This document shows, in pieces, positions 12,159 through 23,896 of a DNA stretch of 64,000 nt. The translations under genes and the position numbers were made by a program. Source of the DNA: Micropterix aruncella (taxonomy: Eukaryota; Arthropoda; Insecta; Lepidoptera; Micropterigidae); contig OX155952.1 in the NCBI GenBank assembly GCA_944548615.1, forward strand, positions 29,413,458 to 29,477,457. Reading direction: 5' to 3'. The notes under the pieces were generated by a model, which was not told the origin of the DNA, ran no database searches, and saw only the letters and a program-made list of their open reading frames with translations. The first letter of the stretch is position 1; the number at the start of each line of letters is the position of its first letter.

Positions 12159-12885
12159 GGCGGGCGATTGTATGGTATGTATGTATTTCACACCTAAAGC
12201 TTCGCACGAAGCAAACGTATCCAGAATCCCTGACTGTTGAATGTAACATTCCAGTTTTCTTGCACTGTCAGGTTATTTATTTCTTATTGTTCTCGATATG
12301 AAGGCATCTTTTTTTCAATGTTTAAAGTTTACTCTATTTTCTAGAAATCTTAGCGGACTGTAGAAAAGAAATACATTCATTATTACTGAGATTAACGACA
12401 TTAAATATAATATTGAAAATATTATTTTGAATTTTCATCTTAATTGCTAAAGGTACCCGTTGCAAAATAAATGATAAATTTTCTGAGGTCATCATTGATA
12501 GTCGAATTATAATTATCGAATATTTAGTATTAATAGTCACAATCGATTTATAGATATTCGAAAATATTATTTAAAAAATAAATACTGAAAACGAGCAAGC
12601 TTTAAATACACATGTGTATGTGAAAACTCAATAAAAGAAAAGTTAAGCAAATTGTAATATAAAGTCGAGATCGTAATATTCATGATAATAACATATAATA
12701 GAAAAAACGATTTAAATGTTTGTGGTCGACCCCTCTTTCCGAGGATTTTAGTTCGCACGGCAAGCCGCTTAAGAGTTTAATCCCTATATTTTTGGCATTC
12801 CTCTTAAAAAGTTCTTTGTGAGGCGCATTTCTTTGTGGTATAATACACAAATGATTATTTCTTCTTACTTCCCTCGTAAGTTCTT
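12159..12885. other. Non-coding, no element recognised
   Basis: AT-rich sequence with several short open frames lacking motifs. Nothing I can support. Confidence 0.5.
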
Positions 12886-13215
12886 TAGTGAGTGAGTGGC
12901 GTCTTGTCACTGGTCTTTACCTATGTTTATTCTCCGTTATCATCGTCATTACAACATACTTTGGCCAAATCTCACAATGCTTGCATATGGCAAAATATCT
13001 AGTTAAATCAAGACTTACTATTAGTTCAAAGTTTGAAATAGTAAATGAAGAGATTTTTACTACCACAGAGATCCGAAGTAGGGAACTAATTACTAAGTCT
13101 TGATTTAACTAGATATTTTGCCATATGTAAGCATTGTGAGATTTGGCCAAAGTATGTTGTGATGACGATGATAATGGAGAATAGGTAAAGACCAGTGACA
13201 AGACGCCACTCACTA
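12886..13215. mobile_element. Fold-back element with near-perfect ~135-bp arms
   Basis: The left arm (12886-13024) and right arm (13086-13215) are inverted copies with few mismatches. The ends read TAGTGAGTG.. and ..CACTCACTA. The loop is about 60 bases. The high arm identity suggests recent origin. It has no transposase, so it is a non-autonomous fold-back element or MITE. Confidence 0.85.
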
Positions 13216-13803
13216 GGAAGAGATAAAGATAAATGCGTGCGAACCTATATTTTTTCTCTGTGATAAAAACAACGAAGGGAAAAATCCCCCCGATCATTAC
13301 TTTTATAGTAATTATGTGTCAGGAAGAAGACGACAGAGAGAGAGCTCCGACTGACGACGTCGACAAAAAATATTAACGACTTTTAGATTGTTCGAGACGA
13401 AAAAACAACGAAGATGCGATGCGGTCGCAGCCACGCTAACTTCCTTCCTGAATCAACTTTATAGTGGATATTAAAAATGATTTTTGTGGCGATTGAACTG
13501 TGTCTGCGTAGTCACACGGGAAGAGAATAAATACCTTCTGAAATGGAACGAGAATATGAAAAAAATAAGTTTTTGGATATTTGGAGATTTTTTGTAAAGG
13601 AGGTTATTCTACATGAAAAGTTATATTATTCAAGATTCTGAGTTGAAGTTCCACATCATTCTTCATTTAGACCTTTGTTACTGAGAAAAATGATGATTAT
13701 CCGAAAATTTGACTTGCCTTTAATTTAAACTCCCCTTAACGTTCAATTTCTCAGGCTATATCTGTATCGTCGACTTTGAGAATATTTTAGACATCATATT
13801 GCC
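13216..13803. other. Non-coding, no element recognised
   Basis: Mixed-composition sequence without recognisable coding or repeat motifs; it ends at the hAT target duplication. Confidence 0.45.
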
Positions 13804-14274
13804 TGACAGAAGTAGGGATGGACATAGTAGAAAAAACATCGATGTTATCATCGTTACCAATATCGTAACGAAAATATCGATAGTCGAAAAATATCGTTTT
13901 CAAATCATCGATATTTAGATCATCTAAATATAGATTTTTCTTTTAAAAATCATAGTTTGTTGGACTCATTTTGCCGACAATCCCTATGAGTTTTCTTCTG
14001 ATAAAATTAATAATAGAGATAAACACAGTGATATTATATATAATTCAACATAGTCGTTAAAAATAAAACAATTAAAAATGTAATTAAATCTAAATAAGGA
14101 ATAGAAAATGGCAATGTCTAATCAATTCATTTACGAAATTCGTCGTTTAACCGCCGTACCCTTTTTTGGTCGTTTTTGTATAAAAATATTAACAATATCG
14201 TTTTTTTAATGAATTCTTTCTTATTGCCTAATAATTAATATTGTTGGACATGTTATATATATATTTATAATAAA

Positions 14275-15995
14275 TAAATACAAACGGAGCTGCCATGGAA
14301 TTCACCGACCGGAGTCGGGCCCATCATAATACTATTTTTTTTACACTTCTGGGGGGTGAGCAGTGGATTCCGGACTTACGAACCGGCTGTGGTAGGTTTA
14401 GGACAGCTGTCTTGCCACATGTGAGCGTTCACCTTGCCACCCATTCACTCCCCCTTCGAAGCCATAGAATTTGAGATGCGCAAATCGCAGTTTTAGATAA
14501 TTTTTCTAAGAAAGAGTTGATTATTTTTCTGGAAAGGCCAAGATCTTTAAAGAGGTGAAATAGAGATTTAGCTGGCAGGCCACGAGCGCCAACTTCCACC
14601 GCGTGAAGGTGAACAGTGAAGCCGTTCCGGGTTACGGCATTTGCAAGATCATGGTATTTATTTAATTTGTACTCGTGGTCTTTTGGGATATTTGATTCCC
14701 ATGGAACAGTTAATTCTACAATAAGAGCCACCTTCCGAGATAGAGAGTAAAGAGTTATATCTGGACGGAGGGCTGTGCATCCGAGACTTTCAGGGAATTT
14801 ATACTGCTTAGAGACCGAATCAACCTCCAGAATCCAATCTGCAGCTTTCTCGATTATTGAGAAAGGTTTTGTAGTTGAATGTTTTTTGCCTTTAGAGCCA
14901 TCCCGCACAAACTGTATTGGGGGTTTGGAGGATACTGTCAAACCCTTGTTGGCACGAGCCACTGAGAGACTAATTACCTCGCGAATAACAGCGAGAACTT
15001 TGTCATGGCGGTAAGTGTACCGTCCTTGATCTAAGGCCACCTTGCAGCCAGCTAGAATGTGTCTAGCTGTGCAAGGGGTATTGCTACAGAGGGGACAAGA
15101 ACTATCCTCGGCAAAGCTCCAACGAGCGAGGTTACTGGGGTCTGGAAGTGTATGCTGAAAGGCATTCAAATAAAATTTCAGCATCTCTGGCGTCCAGTCA
15201 TAGAGCATTACCTTCCAGTGCATTGGAGGCGGAATGCAAAAGTCCCCAATTGTTGTCCAATCATTCTGGCATTGAAGGCCAATAGCATGAGCCATACTAT
15301 TGCTGTCGTAATCTCCCCGCAAAAGAGACTTCTTCAAGTCCACGTCGCTCGTGGTTGTACTGCCATACCCCAGACCAGTGCCATTCTGGCTGATTCCAGT
15401 CAGGAACTTTTTGTGGAAGTCTACGCGGGCTTGTAGATCATTTGAATCACTACGGCCACTTATTACGTGCTTCGATATTGCCGGATCTTTGGAATTGCAC
15501 AGAATCGAATTTTTGGTTATTCTGGAGTTGGCGTAGAGCAGAGAGGGCAGTTTTAGCGCTAGCCCAAAATTTTGTTTGGACCTGAAGAGAGTCGAGGGGT
15601 CAGCTGGTTTGGCTAAGGACAGCCAGGATTTTAAACTAGCTGTCACCAGCGCATCTAGACGGGACAGTTGGGTTTTGGTAAAATCGTAAATAAGAAAGGG
15701 CTATGACAAATGTGACGTTAGATAATTGTCATAGATCCAGGCCTTACGAGGGCCAGAAATTAGCAAGGCATCTATTTTCGCCAGGCAACTTTTGAAATGC
15801 TCTATAACATGATCGCCCGAGACGTCTTTTCCCTGATGGGTGATTTTTCTGCCGAGGAATTTGAAATGATTGTGTGTGTAATATATATAGAGGTTAGCCG
15901 AAACGGCTACGTCCAGGTCTGTCAACAACTGCCATAGGTCGTTCGACCTTTTTGCCGCTAAAGTGTTAAGGAATATCAACTTCCATAAAATATTA
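14275..15995 (-). mobile_element. 5'-truncated LINE with restriction-like endonuclease
   Basis: The element reads on the minus strand from inside its reverse transcriptase to a TTTATTTATTATA-type 3' tail near 14275. A possible 9-bp target duplication ATATTTATA lies on both sides (near 14260 and at 15996-16004), but the context is AT-rich. It lies inside the hAT element. A second, shorter copy is at 2136-2630. Confidence 0.75.
14429..15970 (-). pseudogene. LINE pol C-terminus: RT thumb, zinc motif, RLE domain
   Basis: One open frame of 405 codons (15646-14429) continues in the same frame upstream to about 15970, broken by a single TAG at 15703-15701. The upstream part (FKFLGRKITHQG...) resembles the RT thumb region. 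In the 405-residue part I see a zinc-like CPLC..C...H....C motif at residues 184-201 followed by a conserved GRYTYRHD, then RPD (294-296), VELTVPWE (E311) and a downstream lysine near 330. This is the PD-(D/E)xK pattern of restriction-like endonucleases that nick target DNA in R2-like LINEs. 5' truncation and the stop make it non-functional. The clade is inferred, not proven. Confidence 0.7.
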
Positions 15996-16175
15996 ATATT
16001 TATATATGGATGGAGCAACAGAAAACATATTGAATAGATGATAAATATCGTCGGAGGAACATCGATGGTGCCAAAACATCGATAAGTTACCATCGATGTA
16101 AAAAACATTGAACATCGATCTCTAACCATCGATTATTTCGGTATATCGGACATCGATGTACATCCTATGACAGAA

Positions 16176-16589
16176 CCATATGTGAAGCTATAGCGGATAA
16201 GGATTCAACCTCCTATATCCTTATTCCTAGATCAGCAAATAGAGCTTAAGTTCAAAATACGCCTGGAACATTCTTGGCAGCTGCTCGCGCCGATGCACTT
16301 CACAACTAACTATTCAGCAGAATTTAACAACTTATTCAACTTTGCGACTACATAAAAGGAATGCCGCGGACGTGCGCACCGAGAACGCCTGTGTCTCAAG
16401 AACTAGCGCTTGCAATTACGGCCGCCCGTTGTTGTTTATGTGTTATCATCGGGCACACTAATAAAAATCTGAAATTTTAATGTCAACAATAACTCAGCAA
16501 CATCTGAACTTTATCCCACCATTGCCATTCCAACCTATTTGAAGTCGATTATGATAGAGGTCGATTGTTAAAGTAAAAAATCGAGAAGG
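16176..16589. other. Non-coding, no element recognised
   Basis: No coding motif or repeat match seen between the hAT target duplication and the dispersed repeat 'S'. Confidence 0.4.
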
Positions 16590-16990
16590 AATGCTATGTA
16601 TTTTTACACGACTGCCCAACAAAATCAAGGTGTTATGTGTTCAGGGTTCATCTATGTATGTATTCCGTTTCTTTATTATACCATAACTTCTAAACACTTT
16701 AACCGCTTTAGAATTATGTGGTATTGTTAGAATCGTTATATTATACAGGGTGTCATACTCACCTTGAAAATAACTAACTTTCATAATATATATAATATCA
16801 AGTCAGTAGTTGTCAAAGTGTCCAAATGTCCACATTTCAATAAATTAACATAAATATAACGTGTTTGGTGTCAAATGAAAGGTCTGATTGAGTACATCCG
16901 GGGAATATACATGTATATACATATATGGATACATACATAAACCAAAAATATTTCATTAAAAACCGTAATAAAAAAAATATTTTTAATCTA
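16590..16990 (+). repeat. Dispersed repeat family 'S', plus copy
   Basis: It starts with ACACGACTGCCCAACAAAA and contains ATAACTTCTAAACACTTT and GTGTCAAATGAAAGGTCTG. It matches 8430-8760 in reverse and 61360-61690 in parts. The family has no frame and no recognised terminal signature. Confidence 0.7.
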
Positions 16991-17029
16991 TTAAATCCAT
17001 CATTTGTTTATAGTCCAAATTTATTTTTA

Positions 17030-18008
17030 TTTATTTATAATTCAAATAACAAGTAACAAAAATATCCTTATCCTAGCACAAAAACATTTGACAAAAGTGT
17101 AGGTATTTATTATACCTAGCTTAGAAAGGAAATTTATTTCTTTGACAAATTGATTTACCACCTCACTAGGAATGAACTTGTATTGAGGTGGTACTTATAT
17201 CGTTCAATTATTTTCAGGCGAGAGGGCAAGTCTTATCTGAAATTTTATGGTGAATAAAATAAAAAAAAATAAATAAAAAAAAATGAAATAAAAAACATCA
17301 ATAAAATTAAACTTGAACTAATTTAAAATGGTTGACTATCTACGTAGTTGTATAAAATAATTATTAATTCTTATATATTAGATACATGCGCGTATAAATA
17401 TAATATATTAAAGAAAACATACATATAATATGATAATGCATAAAATAGTTTTATAATAATTATATATAAAATGATCACACCAGAGGCCTCAATAATTTCT
17501 CGCGGTCTTCCCTACATTTATTTAAAAGCCGAGTTACAACCACTCTTCTAAATGTAGGGTAAGGTATGTCGGTCGTTTGTACGTCCATTGTCAGTTTATT
17601 GTAAAGCCTCGGAGCTAGAAATGTATAATGACTTTGTCCGTAGGTATGTTGTGTTCATTTTTAACACTGGTTGTCTGTATCGATTTCTAGTCTCATGTCC
17701 GTAATCCCGAAGTTTAAAAAACTTAGTCCTGTCAGTGCTCTGGAAGTACATCAAGACCGCTATTAAATAGAGCTGTCAAATATCCATTACATTGAAGTTA
17801 TGAATATTTGGTCGGATGAGAAACGGAGCGGTCTTCTATTAATAACCCCGAAAAGGGCTTTTTGGGCTTTTATTGCCGGGTCAAGGATTGGTTTAGCCGC
17901 TCCACCCCATCCTATCTATTCGTATGTAATTATTGGTTGCGCTAGTGCGTAGTAAGTCGATTTTAGCATAGACGGGATAACTACATTTCTAATATTTTTA
18001 AATACGTT
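17030..18008 (-). mobile_element. LINE relic A (RT C-terminal region and 3' UTR)
   Basis: The minus-strand translation in shifting frames gives FKNIRNVV, YYALAQPIITY, IGWGGAA, AQKALFGVINRRPLRF and later HYTFLAPRLYNKL. These match the same positions in LINE copies B (20.3-21.7 kb) and C (43.3-44.1 kb). Stops and frameshifts make it a relic. The 3' boundary near 17030 is approximate. Confidence 0.7.
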
Positions 18009-18009
18009 A

Positions 18010-18435
18010 ATTAGTAATACAAATATAAATACAATACTTCTCTTTCTGTAATGGCAAGCGTGTTATAATTGGTGTGGTAGTTTTTCTTATTGTGATATTT
18101 GTTATGTTCACGTTGAATTACTAACCGTTGCGAAAGAGCGGCTGTAAATAAAAAAATAATAGTTATTCAGAATATTTTTTTAATGAAAGATAAATAAGTA
18201 GATAATAACTAATAGCAAAGACGATTGCAAATTTAATTATAGATGTACAGTTCTTTTCTACTTTTTAATTTAAGATTCATTTGGAAATATTTTAGTCGCG
18301 TTGAGAATCTAGATTGGTTTTTTATTTTGTTTAGCTAAACCTACATATGTACAATTTTCTTTTTTTCTTTCAAAGTCGTGGAGAATGGAGAAATATTTCT
18401 TTGACCGGATATACTCCCTCAGTTTGAGACTTCCA
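18010..18435. other. Non-coding, no element recognised
   Basis: AT-rich sequence between LINE relic A and the first 'R' repeat copy. Nothing supported. Confidence 0.4.
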
Positions 18436-18439
18436 CTTG

Positions 18440-19150
18440 GATATGTCGATTACAACGGGCGAACACGTCACCTCAGGAAGTTTTAACGATAATGATCGTT
18501 CTGTCTCTTGTGAGGTGAGCGTAGAAGCCTTTGGGACCATACAAACCTTATACCGCCCATCCAAGCCACGAATCCGCCAAAGTCCAAAGCCTTACGGCGA
18601 GGCACTGGGAAGGTAACCCAGCGGGCCGCTTCGCCCCCTGGCTACCAGTTTTGGCAGGATATCTCCGTCTGGATTTAACCATCAGCACCCGTCCGTCCAC
18701 CCGACTGGTTACGGGCTTGAGGTCGCTTTTGCTGTCCCCTACCTATCGTATTTTCAGCGGTGATTCAGTTTGAATCTATCGCGGACCATGGCATCTTTTG
18801 CCCGGCTCTTAATTCGGGTAGCCGACTAGCTATTTCAAGAGTGGAAGACGGCAGGTCAACATCCACCCCCGCTGCTTAGGAGACAATATATTTACATAGT
18901 CTCCTTCAGTAATTAGTCAGAGTGCACAATCAATTGGATGACACCGCACGGTGCGCAAACCGTCCAGTAGCGCCGGAGGGCCATGCCCCAGGGGAAACCG
19001 ATCCACCAGCCGCGAGGCCTGGGACGCGAGAGTCCTTCCCGGGGTAGTCCCTCACTCGTGGAGGCTACTGAATATGAGCTGAATCGTGAGTTGGGCCGAC
19101 CCCAGAAACACAGTTGATCTCTTGGCCCTAGCTGCACGTAGATGTTCGCT
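18440..19150 (+). repeat. Unclassified ~0.8 kb repeat family 'R', copy 1
   Basis: A GC-richer block in AT-rich surroundings. It begins GGGCGAACACGTCACCTCA, has CCAGTTTTGGCAGGATATC, GTCAACATCCACCCCC, TAATTAGTCAGAGTGCACA and GCGCAAACCGTCCAGTA, and ends with ATCGTGAGTTGGGCCGACC. The same ordered blocks occur at 31405-32270 (+), 48960-49570 (-), around the LINE at 49780/56281 (+) and at 56960-58120 (+). Open frames differ between copies, so it is not protein-coding as seen. It could be the end or UTR of a larger element. Confidence 0.75.
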
Positions 19151-19710
19151 ACCTGTGGGACTTTCAGTGTTTCACCAGATTTTCTACACTTTTACCTGAT
19201 TTCAATTTTATTCGTGCATCGAATGACGCAGGCTAAACTGCAGCGGGCTCCCGATCCATTCGAAGTACACGCTGAATCGATATTAGAACTATTTCAATTA
19301 ATATCCAGGTCTCACTTGGCGAGGAATTTCTCGCCTAAAGGACGACTGCGAGAAATGCATTAATTAATTTTATGTAAAGAGGATTGTATTAGCTACTGGC
19401 CACGGTTTTTTTTACATTAGTAAGGCAAGATTTAACTTAAACATTTATTTTAAATAAGTCTTCGTTTTGCAAATTTTAAGAATATGAAATAAAAATATAT
19501 TCATTCATTTGACCTTATTAAAATTTCTTTTCATACCAATCAACAGGCTTTGTCTGTTGCAATGAAGTTGACGTTCTACAGATTAGGAAATGAATCCCAT
19601 TAAAGTATGTACACTTTATCTTTGTTGCCTTTGTGGGAAAATTGGCCGCATTATTTATATTTTGCATTGCTGTCAGATTTCATCCATTCTAACTTTGATT
19701 TGATTGTCTA
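19151..19710. other. Non-coding, no element recognised
   Basis: No recognisable gene or repeat; it ends at the A|TC insertion point of the Helitron. Confidence 0.4.
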
Positions 19711-19960
19711 TCTATACTAATATTATAAACGTAAAGTTTGTGACGTTGTAGGAAGTAATCTTTGGATCTACTAAACCGGTTTTGAAAATTCTTTTACCAA
19801 TAGAAAGCCACGTTATTTGTGAGTGTCATAGGCTATATATTAATTCGAAAAATGAAAAGTCTTTTTCGTGGTAGTTAGATTTGAAAAGTAACTCGGAGAA
19901 AAAACGGTCGAACGAAAACGTTTCTAACTAACGCTGCTTTAACGATGAGAGATATATGAT

Positions 19961-21655
19961 TCAAATTCAAAATTCTTTATTCTTTATTTATAAAAAATCA
20001 TAGTATTAGTTACAAATGAATTAAACCTAACCTAACTGGATCGCACGAGACGTCCGCACTAAGGTAGGCTCAGAATCGTATAATTATGTACTGCCTAATG
20101 CTAAATAAAAAATTTCGTTGAAGAATGCCGTGAAAAATAAAATCAAGTAAAGTAAAATTTTAGTAACAAATAAAATTTCAAATTATCTAAAAAGGTATGT
20201 GATAATAATAATAATAATATATAATAATCATAAATATATGGTAGGTTAATAATATTGTGTTAGGAATGTTGAGTTAGATAGGAATAAAGCAAATTAATTT
20301 TTCGGTTTCTTTCCTTCCCTGGGTGATCAACCAGTGGGTTAGTCTTTTTTTGTTTATATTTATTTTTATATTAATACCTTGAGTATAAATGCCGGGTATA
20401 TCCTTAGTTTTATTGAACAACGACGGTGCCAAGTAAAGAAAATGTCTCTGTGCATAGGAACTATTCAGTTTGGGCACTATGTGGTTACTATTAGTTATCG
20501 CTCGTGTAATAATTTTATGGGTTGTGTGCTGGTGCAATTCTTTATGTTTATGATAATAGAGTATTATCGTTTTAGCAAATGTTTGCCGTACGTCAAGAAC
20601 AGAGAACTCACGAAAAAGTTGCTCAGACGGGTATCTCAACGGTTTTTTGTTGACAACTCTTAACAGCGCCTTCTGAGCTTTAACAAGTGGATCGAGGTGT
20701 GATAGTGCTGCACCGCCCCAACCAAGAATCCCATATGATATAATGCTGTGAGCAAGTGCGTAATAGACAACTTTTAGTAATGGTTTCGACATTACGTTAC
20801 GTAGAAGTTTAAATGGATGAATGAGTTTGCGAATTTTAGCCGCTGTGTTGTAGATATGGTAAGACCAGGTCAATCTATCGTCCAAAGTCAAGCCTAGGTA
20901 TTTAATCGTGCTCACCTTGTCTAGATTAGAACAAGCACAGATAGTTGATGGACTGTCCTTACATGAGTGTACTATGAGGGATAGTCCAGCTGTTTGTTGC
21001 ATTCCCTTGCTTGTTTTGGAAAACGTCATATATTTTGTTTTTTCTACATTTAGAGATAAAAGGTTACATTCAAGCCATTCTTTTACCCGTTTGAGACCCA
21101 TTTGACAGTTTTCAAACACTCCCTGCCAGGATCTGTCTCTGAAAACTAGGGCAGTGTCATCCGCAAACAAGATGGCTTTCCCCTTACACAGAGGAATCGA
21201 TGATAGTCCATTTATATAGGAATAGAATTGGACCTAGTACGCTACCTTGAGGTACTCCAAATTTGATTCCTGATCTCGAACTAGACGTATCCCTTAGTTG
21301 AGTGACTTGAGATCTACCACAGAGGTAATCCTCAAACCATCGCAAAGACGTACCGTGAATGCCTATTAATTGAAGTTTTGTAAGCAAAAGACGATGGGAG
21401 ACAGTATCAAATGCTTTAGCCAGATCTAAGAATACTGTTACACATTTTTCTCCATCGTCTAATGCCTTAACTATTTCTCCAGTGACGGCTGCAATCGCGT
21501 CTTGGGTGCCTCTCGCTGATCGGAATCCAAACTGCATAGGCGTAAGGACGTCGTTGTCCTCAAGGAATGCTAACAGACGTTGCTTGACTACGTTTTCAAA
21601 GATTTTAGATAGGCAATTTAGAAGACTAAGTTCTAGAGAAGTGCTTGATAGAGCT
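19961..21655 (-). mobile_element. LINE copy B, 5'-truncated, inside the Helitron
   Basis: The 3' end on the minus strand is the AATAAAGAATTTTGAATTTG tail at 19961; the 3' UTR runs 20273-19961. The 5' end lies in RT near 21655. Short copies of the same 3' tail occur at 37413-37560 and 41663-41790. Target duplication is not clear. Confidence 0.8.
20274..21655 (-). pseudogene. LINE B reverse transcriptase fragment, frameshifted
   Basis: From about 21655 the frame gives LLNCLSKIFENVVKQRL, then QFGFRSARGTQDAI, VFLDLAKAFDTVSH (catalytic D), FGVPQGSVLGPILF, and then, after a one-base frameshift between about 21180 and 21226, KGKAILFADDTALVF (the FADD catalytic pair) and KYLGLTLDDRLTW, YYALAHSIISYGI, WGGA to a stop at 20274. 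Motif order is that of APE-type LINEs (Jockey/CR1-like group). No RNase H and no endonuclease remain. The frameshift and truncation make it dead. Confidence 0.85.
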
Positions 21656-22225
21656 TGATAATGCCTACAAAAAAGCCAGCGACAGCATATGTCTAAATTT
21701 TATATTTAAGTCACAAAAAGTAGTTTTTTATATTAAAAAATAATGTAAATCCTTAGGTCATGTTTATTGGTCATATTATCAACAATTATGTATTCATATC
21801 AAAATAAGTAAATTTATCGTCTCAAGTGTTTAAAACAAAAGACTTTTCCCTCTTACTGCATATAATTTCACTTTTACTGCATAAATGGTTAAAGAGATAA
21901 GACACTCACAAATAAGACACTCACAAGAAGACACTCACAAATAACGGTAATATAGTCAAATTAGCATGCAAATACATACATACATATGCAGTAAAAATAT
22001 AACCCTTCTTTTGGCAGTCAGGAAATAAATCATAGCACTCAGTACTAACCAAACCACACTTATAATTTCATCACAAGTAAAAAGTTTTACCGCCCAACGA
22101 AGTGGGCACGGGTCAGCTAGTTTACGATAATTACATACTTGTCGATCGGTACTTGTGATTTTCACTACACGTGTACATGTCACTCAGCCTTAGTTGGCTA
22201 CAACAACACATTGTAATTGATTGTA

Positions 22226-22980
22226 TTGGGTCTTTATCTATGAAGTTGCTGTTCTATATAGGAAATTTAAGGCCAAAAACTTTGTATGAAAAATATACAT
22301 TTTATATTGACCCCTATTATCTATGCAGATTTGTAATTTTATTTGGGAGTTGCTTAATTCATCTGCTGTAAAACTCTCGTGGACAGGAACCAATATGAAT
22401 CCTTTAAAGGCATTTTTCACAGACTCTTCAAAGTTGTTTTTTTTTCACCTGTTAAAAGTTATCTAAATTCTGTAACAAAAAAAACTCTATTGGAGCAAGG
22501 TCTGGCAAGTACGGTGGGTGACCAAGAGTCTCCAGTCGCAACTCCTGCAACTTTACTAGTGTTTGCAGTGAAATCTGTGGTTATACGTTGTCATGCAGAA
22601 ACAGTGGCGATAAGCGATTGACCAGGCTAAGTTATTTAATCACGAGCTACTCCATCGTTGTTTGCAGTTCTTGACAGTACACATTTACGGTAATTGCATA
22701 ACCAGAATGCAAGGAGCTCTAATATAAAATACTGGCACAGGATCACATATTGGAATATAATGCTAATTTTCAACTTTACCATGGTTGCACAAACGAAAAT
22801 ATTTGAGCAAAAACAAACGACGGAAAGACAAATAAACAGCTGATTCTTAAAAAAGACTAACATAGCCTTGAATTAAATTTATTTGAATTTGAAATTCCAA
22901 CCAATAAATAAGTTAAACCCAAGTTAACCAAATTCAAATTAACAGTGTAAAAAACAGCAATTACATAGGTAATTACCCAA
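22226..22980 (-). mobile_element. Internally deleted mariner, copy 1
   Basis: Flanked by TA (22224-22225 and 22981-22982), with inverted ends TTGGGTCTTTATCTATGAAG on the left and TTGGGTAATTACCTATGTAA on the right. On the minus strand the transposase relic gives LFLHDNV, then a stop, KLQELRLETLGHPPYLPDLAP and IEFF: the second catalytic Asp (HDN) and the SPDLAP-type block. The third catalytic position is Glu rather than Asp. At 755 bp it lacks about half of a usual 1.3 kb mariner. Confidence 0.88.
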
Positions 22981-22982
22981 TA

Positions 22983-23896
22983 TTCGTAAATCCTTCATTA
23001 AATGAATAAAAATAGCTAATATTAATGGGGATTCAGCCTACAAACTGGTTCTATGGTATTTTTAAATGTTTAAATCCCCCAATCCGCCGTCGAACACTTA
23101 TTTTTTTCTTAGTCACCCATTCACGAAAAAATGGCTTGACGTGGCATCAAAAAAACATAGCCCAATTTCACTGGCAGAGCCCCAAACATTGCTAATTAGG
23201 TACCAACGTTGCGTTATATACTAACCTCAACATTATTACTTCCAAATAAAATAAAAATGTATTTCTTACTTCTTGTTTATTCTTATAACTCATCATAATA
23301 TAATTTTTTGATTTAATACTATTTCAAATATAATTCATTTTACTACGCCAATGTACAAAACAGTTGAGCGCGCATCGCAAAGATGGCGCTGTAACAATTC
23401 GCCGCCGCACAGTGGGACTAATAGCCAATCTAGTGAATATAAAGTAAATGAATCACCCTCCATTCCATATCGCCAGGGGTGAAATATTCCAATCCCTCGT
23501 ATATCTATCATCTTACTTGGAGTAGATAATTAATCGACTTATAAGTTCAAAAATTTCAACCCTATTTTTAGCATGTATGTGTTCGCAAATCCTGGAACAC
23601 GTACATCTTAAGAGCGTTGTCCCAAATCTAGGCGCTCGGGTTTTAGGTATTTAACCGCTCGACGCGCGAAGTGAGCGCGCCTGCGTGGGTTTTTCCTCAC
23701 GCACGGGACACAGTTGCGGGGTACGGCGACTGAACGATCTTGATCTGTAGCTATGGCGTACCTATATTTTTAGTTAATAAGTAAATAACTAAAGTTTACG
23801 AAGAAAATAAAAAGACTGTCCAAAATAGATTAATTATGTATCTTAATTAAATTTATACAAATATGGATTATGCAATATTATTATAATCACATAAAA
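22983..23896. other. Non-coding, with fragments of dispersed sequence
   Basis: A CG-rich island at about 23640-23740 (GCGCGAAGTGAGCGCGCCTG) stands out in AT-rich DNA. The block CCAGGGGTGAAATATTCCAA with its surroundings (23455-23600) resembles 27040-27240 in general layout. No gene recognised. Confidence 0.4.

Larger units (their letters stand above)
13812..16167. mobile_element. hAT-type non-autonomous element with nested LINE
   Basis: It is flanked by the 8-bp direct repeat TGACAGAA (13804-13811 and 16168-16175), the hAT target size. The ends are imperfect inverted repeats: TAGGGATGGACAT on the left, and TAGGATGTACAT as the reverse complement of the right end. Both subterminal regions are rich in ATCGAT motifs (13838-13930 and 16055-16160), as common in insect hAT relatives. 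No transposase is visible; most of the interior is a nested LINE fragment, so the original element was only about 0.65 kb. Confidence 0.75.
19711..22120 (+). mobile_element. Lepidopteran-type Helitron, split by nested LINE
   Basis: The 5' end is TCTATACTAATATTATAAA (19711) and the 3' end is CTAG (22117-22120), preceded by the hairpin GCCCAACGAAGTGGGC. The element sits between host A (19710) and T (22121) with no target duplication. All of these are Helitron hallmarks. Left internal sequence such as ATTCTTTTACCAATAGAAAG and CATAGGCTATATATTA is typical of moth Helitrons. LINE copy B occupies about 19961-21655; without it the element is about 0.7 kb and has no Rep/helicase, so it is non-autonomous. 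Confidence 0.85.
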
